DNA of 34,291 nt from Acidobacteriota bacterium (GCA_016789705.1 JAEUQR010000131.1:1-34291), one strand, 5' to 3'; shown: positions 7,410 to 15,310, counted from the stretch's first letter. Notes: generated from the letters alone by a model not told the origin. A program made the numbers and translations.

Positions 7410-8336
7410 TTACTTCGCGTTCAGGTCCACGATCGCGATTGCGTTCCAGTCGTTCATCGGGATGAGCAGCCGGTTGCGCTTCGAGTCATACGCCATCGAC
7501 GCAGCACTGGGGATGCCCGAGGCCACGATCTCGGCCTTCTGCCCCGGACGGATGCGCGAGACGGTGCCCTGCACCACGCTCGACACGTACTTCGTGCCGT
7601 CAGCCGTCACGACGATGCCGTCGTTGCCCGGATCGACCGCGTTCTCGGTGGCGAGGAGCTTGCCGTCGGGCGAGAAGGTGAGCACTTCGTTGTTGCCGAT
7701 GTTCACGACCACGAGGTTGCCCTTGAGGTCGAAGGCGATGCCGTTCGGCCGGTTGAGCGGCGCGCCGGTGATGAGGGCGCTCGACTGCCCCTGCGGCGTG
7801 ATCTTGTAGACCTTCCAGCTCGTCGCATCTGCCGTGCCGGTCTGCGTGGCGTAGATCGTGCCGTCGGCTGCCACTTCGAGGTCGTTGAAGCGGATGACAC
7901 CCGGCACCTGCACGTTGCCCTTCGGCTCACCGGTCTTCATGTCGAACCAGCGCACGGTGTCGATGTCGACCACGTAGAGCATGCCGTTTGCGATGTCGCT
8001 GCCGAGCGGGTGATTCAGCGTGAGGCCGTTGCGGTTCACGCCGATCCACTTGAGCGTGTGCGCGCTGCCATCCGGGTTCACGAGCGACACGTAGCCGTCG
8101 TTCGGCACGAGTTCCTGCGCCATGCCGGCGTTGACCGAGACGATGAGGTCGCGGTCGGCGTCGTAGGACAGGCTTTCACTGAAACGGAAGCTGCCGAAGA
8201 TCTTCACGTTGGGCGTCGTCTTGAGCGGATCGCCGGCCTTGAAGGGCTGCGCGGCCGGCGCCGGCGTCTGTGCCTGCGCGGCCATTCCCGATAGTCCCAC
8301 CACCAGCATTCCAGTCACGATCGCAGCTCGACGCAT
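7410..8336 (-). CDS. Secreted SMP-30/NHL-like beta-propeller protein
   Basis: A 308-residue exported protein. A signal peptide (MRRAAIVTGMLVVGLSGMAAQAQ, cleavage near 22) precedes a six-bladed beta-propeller of the SMP-30/gluconolactonase or NHL kind. Blade motifs are visible: FNDLEVAADGTIYATQTG, LNRPNGIAFDLKGNLVVVNIGNNEV, GNDGIVVTADGTKYVSSV and ASMAYDSKRNRLLIPMND. Propellers of this type act as lactonases or as protein/sugar-binding modules; which one applies cannot be told. The start at 8336 is supported by a GAGGAG ribosome site 8 bases upstream and by the signal peptide. It is the first gene of the minus-strand run that continues to about 3175. Confidence 0.85.
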   Translation of the reverse strand: MRRAAIVTGMLVVGLSGMAAQAQTPAPAAQPFKAGDPLKTTPNVKIFGSFRFSESLSYDADRDLIVSVNAGMAQELVPNDGYVSLVNPDGSAHTLKWIGVNRNGLTLNHPLGSDIANGMLYVVDIDTVRWFDMKTGEPKGNVQVPGVIRFNDLEVAADGTIYATQTGTADATSWKVYKITPQGQSSALITGAPLNRPNGIAFDLKGNLVVVNIGNNEVLTFSPDGKLLATENAVDPGNDGIVVTADGTKYVSSVVQGTVSRIRPGQKAEIVASGIPSAASMAYDSKRNRLLIPMNDWNAIAIVDLNAK

Positions 8337-8551
8337 GTGTGCACTCTCCTCAGCCGTTGATTGTACTCGTCGCGTGCGTGGTCCCGGGGCCTGGGGTGGC
8401 AGCCGCGTGCAGCGACATGAGGGCATCTGAACATCCGGCGGGGATCGGGTCAAGCGCGGCCGTGTGTGCGCAATCGAGACATCCAGCCACGAGTCCGTCA
8501 GCCGATTACGTCTGCGGTTCGCGAGATCCGGTTTCCACGCGAGGTGCCTTC

Positions 8552-9286
8552 GTGACGATCAGTGGCTTCCAGTCGTATGCGTTCTCGGCCGTCAGACTGA
8601 GCATGACGGTGACGTCGGCCGCTCCCGCGTCACCGGCCGGCTCGGCGCTCACACCCTCGCCGGATACCGGGGTGGACCGCGTCTCGCTGTCGCCCGAGGC
8701 CACGACGGCCGTCACGGAGACCGACGAGCCGGCAGCCGCCGCGACCGGGACGCCTGAGGTGCCGCCGCCCTCGCGCGCCGCCCGCCGCGCCGACGCACTC
8801 TTCAGCGCGCTCGACGGCGACAAGGACGGCGCGATCACGGAAGACGAGTTCACGGAAGGTGCGCTGAACCTGCTGCGCAACGCCGGGGCGCGCCGCCGCA
8901 TCGACGACGACAACGACGGCGATGGGCGCGCGACGCGCGGGCTTCGCCGGCTGGAGCGGAAGCTCGAACGCACCTTCGAACGAGTGGACGAGAACGACGA
9001 CGGCGCCATCGACAAGGACGAGCTCACGGCCGCGTTGTCGCGCGGGCGAGGCCGCCGTGGCGGCCCCGACGCCGCGCCGCCGGCCGGCGCGCCGCCGCCC
9101 GAGAGCCAGGTCGCGGGCGCCGCCGGCTTCTCGATCTCGATCAGCGTGACCTATGTCTCGATCGCCGTGCAGCGCTACTCGTCGCTGCAGAGCACCGCGG
9201 CCGTCGAGGCGCCTGCCGCCGAATCGACGACCGAGGGCACGTTCCCCGCGGGGAACGACAAGGACACGCCGGCACTCGCCGCCTGA
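8552..9286 (+). CDS. EF-hand domain-containing protein
   Basis: About 244 residues with two canonical EF-hand calcium loops: DGDKDGAITEDE (about 88-99) and DENDDGAIDKDE (about 146-157). An Asp-rich degenerate loop, DDDNDGDGRATR, lies between them. The EF region is flanked by Ala/Pro-rich linkers. Both ends carry short beta-like, Ser/Thr/Val-rich segments (SYAFSAVRLSMTVTS near the N-terminus, FSISISVTYVSIAVQRYSS near the C-terminus) that resemble each other. No signal peptide is seen. The GTG at 8552 was chosen because a GAGG site lies 7 bases upstream, but the frame is open further and ATG codons at 8418 or 8603 are possible. The role is unknown; calcium binding is an inference from the loops. 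Confidence 0.75.
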   Translation: MTISGFQSYAFSAVRLSMTVTSAAPASPAGSALTPSPDTGVDRVSLSPEATTAVTETDEPAAAATGTPEVPPPSRAARRADALFSALDGDKDGAITEDEFTEGALNLLRNAGARRRIDDDNDGDGRATRGLRRLERKLERTFERVDENDDGAIDKDELTAALSRGRGRRGGPDAAPPAGAPPPESQVAGAAGFSISISVTYVSIAVQRYSSLQSTAAVEAPAAESTTEGTFPAGNDKDTPALAA

Positions 9287-9341
9287 CGGGCGCGCGGGCC
9301 CGCCGCCGGACGTCCCGTTGGCCCGTGCTACAGTTCCGCCC

Positions 9342-10328
9342 ATGTCGTCAGACTACATTCCAGTGCTCACGTCCGAGGACGTGATTGCGGCCATGCGCAC
9401 GCTGCGCATGAACCAGCGCGTCAACTTCTGGGCCTTCTACTCGAGTCAGCTCGGCGGCATCGTGACCGATCCGGCGCTGATGGTGCTGCCGTTCGACGAT
9501 CACATGGTGCACCGCGGCCACGGCGTCTTCGACACGGCCGGCCTCGTGGACGGCAGGATCTACGACCTCGACGCCCATCTCGATCGCTTCATCGCCTCGG
9601 CGGGGCGCGCGAAACTCACGCTGCCGTTCCCGCGCGAGCGGATGCGCGAGATCATCATCGAGACCACGGCGCGGGCCGGCCACAGCGACGGCGCCATCCG
9701 CTACTGGCTGTCATCGGGCCCGGGGAGCCTGGAGCTCACGCCCGCCAAGGGCGCCGCGCCCGGGTTCTTCGTGATGGTCTTCGCCGGCCTCGTCTATCCC
9801 GAGCACTGGTACACGAGCGGCCTCAAGGTGATGACGACCACCTATCCGATCAAGCCATCGCTCTACGCGATCACCAAGACCACGAACTACCTGCCGAACG
9901 TGCTCATGCAGATGGAGGCCAAGGAAAAGGGCCTCGACAATGGCGTCTTCATCGACGCGCAGGGGAACGTGGGCGAGAGTTCGAACATGAACGTGGCGTT
10001 CGTCACGCAGGACAACGTGCTGCGCCATCCCACCTTCGACCACATTCTCTCGGGCTGCACGTCGCAGCGGCTGCTGGCGCTCGCGCCGGCGCTCGTGGCG
10101 CAGGGGCTCATCGCCGGCGTCGAGGTGTGCGAGATTGCCGTGGCCGATGCGCGCGCCGCGAAGGAGATGCTGCTCATCGGCAGCTCGATCAAGGTGGCGC
10201 CGATCGTGGAGTGGGACGGCGCGCCGATTGGCACCGGCACGCCGGGTCCCGTCGCAAAAGCGCTGCTCGCGCTGCTCGAGCAGGACATGACCACCAACAC
10301 CGATCGGCTGATCGTGCCGACGGCGTAA
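9342..10328 (+). CDS. Class IV aminotransferase (branched-chain / D-amino acid type)
   Basis: A 328-residue fold-type IV PLP enzyme. The family includes branched-chain aminotransferases, D-amino-acid transaminases and aminodeoxychorismate lyase. The PLP lysine is K179 in ITKTTNYLPNVL, the glutamate that contacts the pyridine nitrogen is E212 in GNVGESSNMNVAFV, and LSGCTSQRLLALA matches the downstream phosphate-binding block. An N-terminal RGHGVFDTAGLVDGRIYDLDAHLDRF segment is also typical. The sequence style is close to the D-amino-acid-transaminase-like subgroup, but substrate preference cannot be assigned by eye. The ATG at 9342 gives a normal-length protein. It is 55 bases after the EF-hand gene. 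Confidence 0.9.
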   Translation: MSSDYIPVLTSEDVIAAMRTLRMNQRVNFWAFYSSQLGGIVTDPALMVLPFDDHMVHRGHGVFDTAGLVDGRIYDLDAHLDRFIASAGRAKLTLPFPRERMREIIIETTARAGHSDGAIRYWLSSGPGSLELTPAKGAAPGFFVMVFAGLVYPEHWYTSGLKVMTTTYPIKPSLYAITKTTNYLPNVLMQMEAKEKGLDNGVFIDAQGNVGESSNMNVAFVTQDNVLRHPTFDHILSGCTSQRLLALAPALVAQGLIAGVEVCEIAVADARAAKEMLLIGSSIKVAPIVEWDGAPIGTGTPGPVAKALLALLEQDMTTNTDRLIVPTA

Positions 10329-10333
10329 GGCCG

Positions 10334-10360
10334 CGCGTGCCCGCCGCGGGCAGGCACGCG
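10334..10360. terminator. Terminator-like hairpin between convergent genes
   Basis: CGCGTGCC (10334-10341) pairs with GGCACGCG (10353-10360) around an 11-base GC-rich loop, 6 bases after the aminotransferase stop. A minus-strand gene ends at 10381. There is no T-tract on either side, so this may be an mRNA-stabilising hairpin rather than a true intrinsic terminator. Confidence 0.4.
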
Positions 10361-10380
10361 GGATGTCCGGAGCCGCGCGG

Positions 10381-10782
10381 CTAACGGCGGCCGAGCACGC
10401 GCACGGTGGCGCGGCCACCGCGGCCCACCGTGTTCGCGTCGTACCAGAAGTCGATGCGCTGAATCACGCGGTCGCGGCCGTCGATGTCGATGACGCGCGA
10501 CTCGCCGCCGGCGCGAATCGTGTCGCGCATCTCGACTGTCTGCTCGCCGCCGTTCGCGAAGTGGATGACCACGCGGTGGAAGTCCACCGCGCGGCCGCGC
10601 ACTTCGAACCGCACGGCGTCGAAGGTGCCGCGCGACGAGGTCACGCGCACGGTGTCGTGGTCGGCACGATCGGTCACCGTGCGGGCCCCGAGCAGCGTCC
10701 AGCGAGGTCCGCGCTGCGCGTCCAGGCCGGCCACACCAGCCGCGACGAGCAGCAGAGCCACGAGCAGGAGACGACGGCGCAC
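10381..10782 (-). CDS. Secreted DUF2541-like protein
   Basis: A 133-residue exported protein with a signal peptide (MRRRLLLVALLLVAAGVAGLDAQ). The mature part is a small all-beta domain: WTLLGARTVTDRADHDTVRV, FDAVRFEVRGRAVDFHRVVIHFANGGEQTVEMRDTI, AGGESRVIDIDGRDRVIQRIDFWYDANT and ATVRVLGRR. This layout resembles the YaaI-like DUF2541 family, with a leading LLG and a closing strand ending in a (V/I)xG motif. The name is given from pattern memory and is less certain than the domain boundaries. The function of the family is not known. It follows the hydrolase-like lipoprotein gene by 16 bases on the same strand. Confidence 0.72.
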   Translation of the reverse strand: MRRRLLLVALLLVAAGVAGLDAQRGPRWTLLGARTVTDRADHDTVRVTSSRGTFDAVRFEVRGRAVDFHRVVIHFANGGEQTVEMRDTIRAGGESRVIDIDGRDRVIQRIDFWYDANTVGRGGRATVRVLGRR

Positions 10783-10798
10783 GGGAGCCTCCGGACGG

Positions 10799-11788
10799 TT
10801 ACGGGTTGGCCTTGGCCTGCGCCGTCAGGAACGGCAGCGCTTCGGCCAGCGGCACGTCACTCTTCGCAAAGCTGTCGGTGTAGCTGGCGCCGCTCAGCGA
10901 CTTCAAGGTCACCTTCGAGCCGGCCAGTTTCCCCTCGTACGCCTTGGCGTTTTCCATCGCCGACGTATCCGCCGCGCCTACGAGCCACAGCGTGGGCACC
11001 TTGATGGCGGCCGGTTCGAGGGGCGGATAGTCGAGCATCGCGCCGAGCGACATGGCCGATACGGCGATGCCGTTGTCCCACGCCGTGCGATCGCTCAGCG
11101 ACAGCGCCTCGACCTTGAGCGTGCCGGCGGTCTTCTGCTGCACGAGCGGCAGCCACTTCGCGCGCATGCCGGTCACGGCATCCTTCACCGTGCCGGAGAG
11201 CGCCGGGCCGAACTCGCTCGCGACGAGCACGGCCGAGATCACGCGGTCGCTGCGCGCCGCGAGATAGCGGGCCAGAGTCGCGCCGTGCCCGAAGCCCCAC
11301 ACGTGGAAGCGCTTCGCACCGGCGGCGTCGGCCACGGCGAGCACGTCGTCGAGCAGCGTGTCGAGCGCGTAGGCCTCGAGCGTGGCCGGCTTGTCGCTCT
11401 CGCCGCTGCCGCGCTGGTCGGGCGTGACCAGCGTGAACTGGCCCTTGAGCTTCGTGACGTACTCGCGATCCGCCCACGAGCGCGCCGACTGGCCGCCGCC
11501 GTGCAACATCACGAGGAAGGGCCCGGTGCCCGTCATGTCGTAGGCGAGCTTCGTGCCGTCCTTCGCCGTGACGGTCTTGCGGGCCGGCGTGTCGGGAGTG
11601 GCGGCCGCGCCCGCAGGGGCGCCGGCAGCGGGTCGGGACGCGCTCGCGGCGGCTGGCGCGGCGGGAGCGGTGGCGGGTTGAGGACTACCCGATGGCCTGG
11701 ACGTTGCGCACGCGCTCGCGATGAGCGCGAGAAAAATGCCGACGACAGTCTTCAGGCGACGGGCGGTCACGACATCAAGGCGTGTCAT
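10799..11788 (-). CDS. Alpha/beta-hydrolase-fold lipoprotein lacking the catalytic Ser and His
   Basis: A 329-residue lipoprotein. The N-terminus carries a hydrophobic segment and a lipobox LIASAC (Cys27), then an Ala/Pro-rich linker to about residue 70, then an alpha/beta-hydrolase domain. The oxyanion region MLHGGGQSARSW, the DQRGSGESD motif and the acid loop VGAAD (Asp274) are present. The nucleophile elbow, normally G-x-S-x-G, reads GFGHG (165-169), with Gly167 in the Ser place. The usual GxGH near the C-terminus reads GASY (300-303), so His is missing too. The fold is clear but Ser-hydrolase activity is unlikely. A GGAGG site 7 bases before the ATG at 11788 fixes the start. The acid residue alone could not support normal chemistry. 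Confidence 0.85.
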   Translation of the reverse strand: MTRLDVVTARRLKTVVGIFLALIASACATSRPSGSPQPATAPAAPAAASASRPAAGAPAGAAATPDTPARKTVTAKDGTKLAYDMTGTGPFLVMLHGGGQSARSWADREYVTKLKGQFTLVTPDQRGSGESDKPATLEAYALDTLLDDVLAVADAAGAKRFHVWGFGHGATLARYLAARSDRVISAVLVASEFGPALSGTVKDAVTGMRAKWLPLVQQKTAGTLKVEALSLSDRTAWDNGIAVSAMSLGAMLDYPPLEPAAIKVPTLWLVGAADTSAMENAKAYEGKLAGSKVTLKSLSGASYTDSFAKSDVPLAEALPFLTAQAKANP

Positions 11789-11902
11789 GTCGGGCCTCCG
11801 GTCGAAAAATTGCAACTCGCGGGAATTGTGCTGTGCCCGGCGCTCAATGGCAAGCCTCTTGCGCCGATGTCGTGCCTTCCGGGGCGGGGCAGAGACGTTC
11901 GG

Positions 11903-12382
11903 TTACTTCGGGGCTCTGGCGGGGGCGTAGTTCACGTGGACGATCGTCCACGCCCCGTTGCGCTTGAAGAGCACATCGGTTTCCTGGTTGTCCTCGGTGC
12001 TCACGACGCCCTTGGCGCTGCGGAAGGTCACCCGCAGGATGTAGGTGGCGATGGCGGCATCGGCCAAGGGGCTCACCTGCACCCGCAGGTCGCGGACCTC
12101 CACTTTCTCGTTCTTCGCGCCTGACTGGATCGTCTTCGTCCAGTCGGCGCGGTAGGTGGGCAGATCGACGCGGCCTGACGGGAACCACTGCGTGAGGTCG
12201 GGCGCGAAGGCCTTGAAGTAGGTGTCGAGGTCGTTCTTCTCGTAGGCTGCGTTGTAGTCGGCGATCACCTTGCGGACCTCCGCCTCGGCGGCGGCCGGGC
12301 CCTGCGCCCGCGCGGGCGAGGCGGCCGTCGCGAGCAGGGCGGCGAGGGCGAGCGGGCGGATCCATCCGGACAGACGCATCAT
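11903..12382 (-). CDS. Secreted SnoaL-like / NTF2-fold protein
   Basis: A 159-residue exported protein. A signal peptide (IRPLALAALLATAASPARA, cleavage near 26) is followed by a nuclear-transport-factor-2-like domain of the SnoaL/DUF4440 type. Family marks are VRKVIADYNAAYEKNDLDTYFKAFAPDLTQWFPSGR at the start, central strands, and the closing strand GAWTIVHVNYAPAR, where these proteins typically end in a G-x-W-x-I-x-H-x-H/N strand. Such domains may be small-molecule-binding proteins, isomerases or cyclases; no catalytic residues can be assigned here. Two adjacent Met codons can start it. Gaps to the neighbours are 15 and 114 bases. Confidence 0.85.
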   Translation of the reverse strand: MMRLSGWIRPLALAALLATAASPARAQGPAAAEAEVRKVIADYNAAYEKNDLDTYFKAFAPDLTQWFPSGRVDLPTYRADWTKTIQSGAKNEKVEVRDLRVQVSPLADAAIATYILRVTFRSAKGVVSTEDNQETDVLFKRNGAWTIVHVNYAPARAPK

Positions 12383-12397
12383 CGGAACTCCGTGGAA

Positions 12398-12754
12398 TCA
12401 GGCGACGTCGTCGGGCCACACGTGGCGGCCGTCGTCACCAAGGGGCAGCGGCCTCACCGAGCGCACCGCGCTCAGCGGCAGGTCGCCGTAGACGTGTGGG
12501 AAGAGGGCGCCGCCGCGCGAGGGTTCCCAGCGCAGCGCGGCCTCGACCTCGGCGGTGGCCACCTGGACGAGCAGCAGGTCGGTCACCCCGGCGAAATGTT
12601 TCTCGGCCGTCTCGGCCACCTGCGCGGCGGTCGAGAAGTGAATGTAGCCATCGGCCAGATCGACCGGCGACCCCACGAAGCGGCCGAGCACCTCGGCCTG
12701 CTGCCAGGAAGCGGCGGGCACGAGCTTGTAGATGAACGCTGGCCCGGCAAACAT
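12398..12754 (-). CDS. DUF952 domain-containing protein
   Basis: A 118-residue protein of the DUF952 family, a glutathione-S-transferase-unrelated small fold of unknown function. The family pattern is clear: IYKLVPAASWQQAEVLGRF, then GSPVDLADGYIHFSTAAQVAETAEKHFAG, then LLLVQVATAEVEAALRWEPSRGGALFPHVYGDLPLSAV. The length is typical. The start ATG at 12754 is 1 base from the stop of the upstream symporter gene (12756), so the two are almost certainly co-transcribed and translationally coupled. What a cytoplasmic DUF952 protein does next to an amino-acid symporter is not known. Confidence 0.9.
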   Translation of the reverse strand: MFAGPAFIYKLVPAASWQQAEVLGRFVGSPVDLADGYIHFSTAAQVAETAEKHFAGVTDLLLVQVATAEVEAALRWEPSRGGALFPHVYGDLPLSAVRSVRPLPLGDDGRHVWPDDVA

Positions 12755-12755
12755 G

Positions 12756-14087
12756 TCAGACGCCTTTTTTCGCGTACGCCGCGGCCACGCCGCTCAGGCC
12801 GATGATGCCGACCATATTCGGAAAGACCTGCAGCACGTTCATCAGGTCGCCCCACGCCCACACGACCTCGGGCTTGATGGAGGCGCCGAGCGGAATCAGC
12901 AGGCAATAGACCCACCGGTAGGGCATCGTGATCCGCCGGCCGAAGATGTACTCCAGACACTGCTCACCGTAGAACGACCAGCCGATGAGTGTCGTGTAGC
13001 CGAAGAGGAAGCCGCAGAAGGCCACCACCCAGCCGCCCACGGTGGGCACGGCGGCATTAAAGGCGGCGGCCACGGCGGCCGTGCTCGTGACATATGGCTG
13101 CCCGGCGTGCGCGGCGGCAATCGACGTTTCCGCCACGCCGCTCACGAGAATCGTGAGGGCGCTGATCGTGCCGGTGACGAACGACACGATGAACACTTCC
13201 ATCACCGCCTGCAGGCCCTGCTGCGACGGGCGGTCCGACTTCGCCGTGCCGTAGGCGAGCGCCGCCGTGCCGTAGCCGGCTTCGTTCGCGTAGACGCCGC
13301 GGGCGATGCCGTAACGCATCGCCACGAACCAGCCAAAGCCCATCATCGACTGTGTGGTGAGCGCCTCGCGGAACACCATCGAGAGCACGTAGGGCAGGCG
13401 CTCGGCGAACATCACGATCACCGTGAGTCCGCCCACGAGATACAGGCCCACCTTGAGCGGCGAGAGCTTCTCCGCTGCCCGGCCGATCGACTTGATGCCG
13501 CGGATGATGACCGCCCACACGAGCACGGCCACGACGATGCCAGCCACCCAGGTGGGAATGCCGAATACGCTGTCGAAGACGATGGCGATGGAATTGGGCT
13601 GCGTGAACGGGGTCGTCGTGAGCGCGCCGATCCCGGCGATGAGCGCGAACGCCCTGGCCAGCATCGGCGAGCCGTAGCCGTCGCGCAGGTAGTGCATTGG
13701 CCCGGCCTGCAGCGTGTCGCCCTCGGTCTTGCGGTACTTCACGCCGAGCACCGCCTCGCTGAACTTGATGGCCGTGGCGACGAGCCCGTAGACCCAGATC
13801 CAGAAGAGCGCGCCCGGGCCGCCCGAGATGATGGCCGTGGCCACGCCGGCGATGTTCCCCGTGCCGATCGTGGCGCCGAGCGCCGTCATGAACGACTGGA
13901 AGGGCGTGAGCACACCGCCCGTGGCCGAGGCCTGCTGCGCCGCAAGCATCGCGCGGAACGCTTCCGGCAGGCGCCGGAACTGCACGAAGTTCAGTTTGAT
14001 CGTGAAGAAGACGCCGGCACCGAGCAGCATCCAGACCACGACGTACTGGAAGAGCCAGGTCGTGAGCGTGTCGATGAACTGGGCCAC
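12756..14087 (-). CDS. Amino-acid carrier, alanine/glycine:cation symporter family (AGCS)
   Basis: A 443-residue inner-membrane symporter of the AGCS (AlsT/DagA-like) family, which takes up alanine or glycine with Na+ or H+. The family marks are TALGATIGTGNIAGVATAI near the first third and RGVYANEAGYGTAALAYG in the middle, the latter being the family signature. About ten to eleven hydrophobic helices are spread over the protein, and the length fits the usual 440-540. It is followed immediately by the DUF952 gene and preceded, 25 bases upstream, by a lipoprotein gene on the same strand. The exact amino acid and cation are inferred from the family. Confidence 0.93.
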   Translation of the reverse strand: MAQFIDTLTTWLFQYVVVWMLLGAGVFFTIKLNFVQFRRLPEAFRAMLAAQQASATGGVLTPFQSFMTALGATIGTGNIAGVATAIISGGPGALFWIWVYGLVATAIKFSEAVLGVKYRKTEGDTLQAGPMHYLRDGYGSPMLARAFALIAGIGALTTTPFTQPNSIAIVFDSVFGIPTWVAGIVVAVLVWAVIIRGIKSIGRAAEKLSPLKVGLYLVGGLTVIVMFAERLPYVLSMVFREALTTQSMMGFGWFVAMRYGIARGVYANEAGYGTAALAYGTAKSDRPSQQGLQAVMEVFIVSFVTGTISALTILVSGVAETSIAAAHAGQPYVTSTAAVAAAFNAAVPTVGGWVVAFCGFLFGYTTLIGWSFYGEQCLEYIFGRRITMPYRWVYCLLIPLGASIKPEVVWAWGDLMNVLQVFPNMVGIIGLSGVAAAYAKKGV

Positions 14088-14112
14088 GGCGCTCCGATCG
14101 AAAGAAGGGGGG

Positions 14113-14502
14113 CTACTTGCTGACGTTGAACTTGCGGGTGCCGATCGACGTGCCGTTCACGAACACTTCCACGCTGTAGTCGCCGATCGGGAAACCGGTG
14201 GCGCTCGAGATGTTGAACTCGGTGGCGCCGGCGCCCTTGAACGACACGCGCTTCTCGCGCTCGCTGAGGAACTGCGTGCCCATGTACCAGCGCACGCCGA
14301 TCGTGCCCTCGCCGCGGGCGCTGTTGAGCGCCGAGACATAGACGGTCTCGTTCGGCTTGAAGGTGGTGGTCTGGCTGGCCACGCTCTGGTCGACGTTGAG
14401 GGACCGCCCGAGCTGGATGGTGCTCACCGCGATTGGCTGCGAGCAGCCCACGAGCACGACGGCGGCAAGCAGGGCGGCGGCAGGTTTCCAGGTGCGGAAC
14501 AT
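14113..14502 (-). CDS. Small lipoprotein, hypothetical
   Basis: A 129-residue predicted lipoprotein. The N-terminus WKPAAALLAAVVLVGCSQ carries a clear lipobox LVGC with the acylated Cys near position 20. The mature part is a compact beta-sandwich-like domain: STIQLGRSLNVDQSVASQTTTFKPNETVYVSALNSARGEGTIGVRWYMGTQFLSEREK, ending in TGFPIGDYSVEVFVNGTSIGTRKFNVSK. The closing pattern (G-x-Y-x-V-x-V-x-V-x-G) resembles immunoglobulin-like or CARDB-like domains in exported proteins. No specific family or function is recognised. It is the first gene of the minus-strand group running to 10381, divergent from ribA with 53 bases between starts. Confidence 0.75.
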   Translation of the reverse strand: MFRTWKPAAALLAAVVLVGCSQPIAVSTIQLGRSLNVDQSVASQTTTFKPNETVYVSALNSARGEGTIGVRWYMGTQFLSEREKRVSFKGAGATEFNISSATGFPIGDYSVEVFVNGTSIGTRKFNVSK

Positions 14503-14555
14503 CCGCCTAGTCTAGCGTGCCCCCGGCCGCCTTCGGCGGTAGAATCCGAGGTCCG

Positions 14556-15193
14556 GTGATCGCGCGCCTGAAAGCCCTGCTCGCGGCATTACGCGGACAT
14601 CCCCCCGTGTCGCTGGTGGCCACCGCCGAGCTCCCGACGGAGCACGGCGATTTCGTGATCCACGTCTTCGAAAGCCGCCTCGACGGCGCCACCCATGTGG
14701 CACTCGTGAGGGGCGACCTCGGCGACGGGCAGCAGGTGCTCGCCCGTGTCCACTCGTCGTGTGTGACCGGCGACATCTTCCACTCATCGCGGTGTGACTG
14801 CGGCCAGCAGCTCGACATGGCGCTGGGCGGGTGGCGGCCGAAGGGCGCGGCGTGGTGCTCTACCTGCACCAGGAGGGGCGCGGCATCGGCCTCGCCAACA
14901 AGATCCGGGCCTACGCGCTGCAGGACCGCGGCCGCGACACCGTCGAAGCCAACGAGCAGCTCGGCTTCGAGGCCGATCTGCGCGATTACACCACCGCCGT
15001 GCACATGTTCCAGCTGCTGGGGGTGAAGTCACTGCGGCTCATGAGCAACAACCCGCGCAAGCTCGAAGGTGTGACCGCCGACACGCTTGTCATCACCGAA
15101 CGGGTGCCGCTCGAGGTCGAGCCGTCAGACGCCAACCGACGCTATCTGAAGACCAAGAAGGACAAGCTGGGCCACCAGCTCAGTTCCGTCTAG
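14556..15193 (+). pseudogene. ribA: ribA, GTP cyclohydrolase II, with a one-base frameshift
   Basis: GTP cyclohydrolase II opens the imidazole ring of GTP, giving 2,5-diamino-6-ribosylamino-4(3H)-pyrimidinone 5'-phosphate, the first riboflavin intermediate. The first frame carries RVHSSCVTGDIFHSSRCDCG with the three zinc cysteines (about Cys69, Cys80, Cys82). The second carries EGRGVVLYLHQEGRGIGL, DTVEANEQLGF, the active-site block DLRDY, NNPRK and the ending RRYLKTKKDKLGHQL. The two halves are in different frames. Restoring one base after the CTG at 14823-14825 gives M-A-L-R-R-V-A-A-E-G, the normal family sequence, and a protein of about 212 residues. All catalytic parts are present, so a sequencing or assembly error is as likely as a real mutation. 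GTG at 14556 has a GAGG site 5 bases upstream. Confidence 0.85.
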
Positions 15194-15310
15194 CCCGCCA
15201 TTTGTAACCGGGTCTGTCACCATCACGAAATGTCTCCGGGGTCTGACCCCTTCACATTCCGGTGACACGCGGTGACCGTGACAGACCCCGTTACAAATGC
15301 CGATGGCGGG
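15194..15310. repeat. Large imperfect palindrome with REP-like core
   Basis: An inverted-repeat element fills the space between ribA and the CDP-alcohol phosphatidyltransferase gene. The outer arms are CCCGCCA (15194-15200) and TGGCGGG (15304-15310). Inner arms at 15200-15220 and 15278-15298 pair over 21 bases with one mismatch. The core GGGGTCTGACCCC (15238-15250) is itself palindromic and matches the element at 4060-4100. GGTGAC is directly repeated at 15261 and 15271. The right arm contributes the stop codon (TAA at 15291-15293, minus strand) and the last codons of the phosphatidyltransferase gene. It may also end both convergent transcripts. Confidence 0.75.

Noticed and set aside
5982..8294. 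A 770-codon open frame on the plus strand.
   Set aside because: It runs antisense to several recognised minus-strand genes (beta-barrel, DinB, propeller) and has a His/Arg-rich composition without any motif.
10484..12124. A 546-codon open frame on the plus strand.
   Set aside because: It is antisense to the hydrolase-like lipoprotein and the NTF2-like gene, and looks like composition noise.
12732..14123. A 463-codon open frame on the plus strand.
   Set aside because: It is antisense to the AGCS symporter, whose family signatures are clear.
14820..14835. Programmed ribosomal frameshift in ribA.
   Set aside because: There is no slippery heptamer or following strong stem at the site, and restoring one base gives the exact family sequence, so an error or loss-of-function mutation is simpler.
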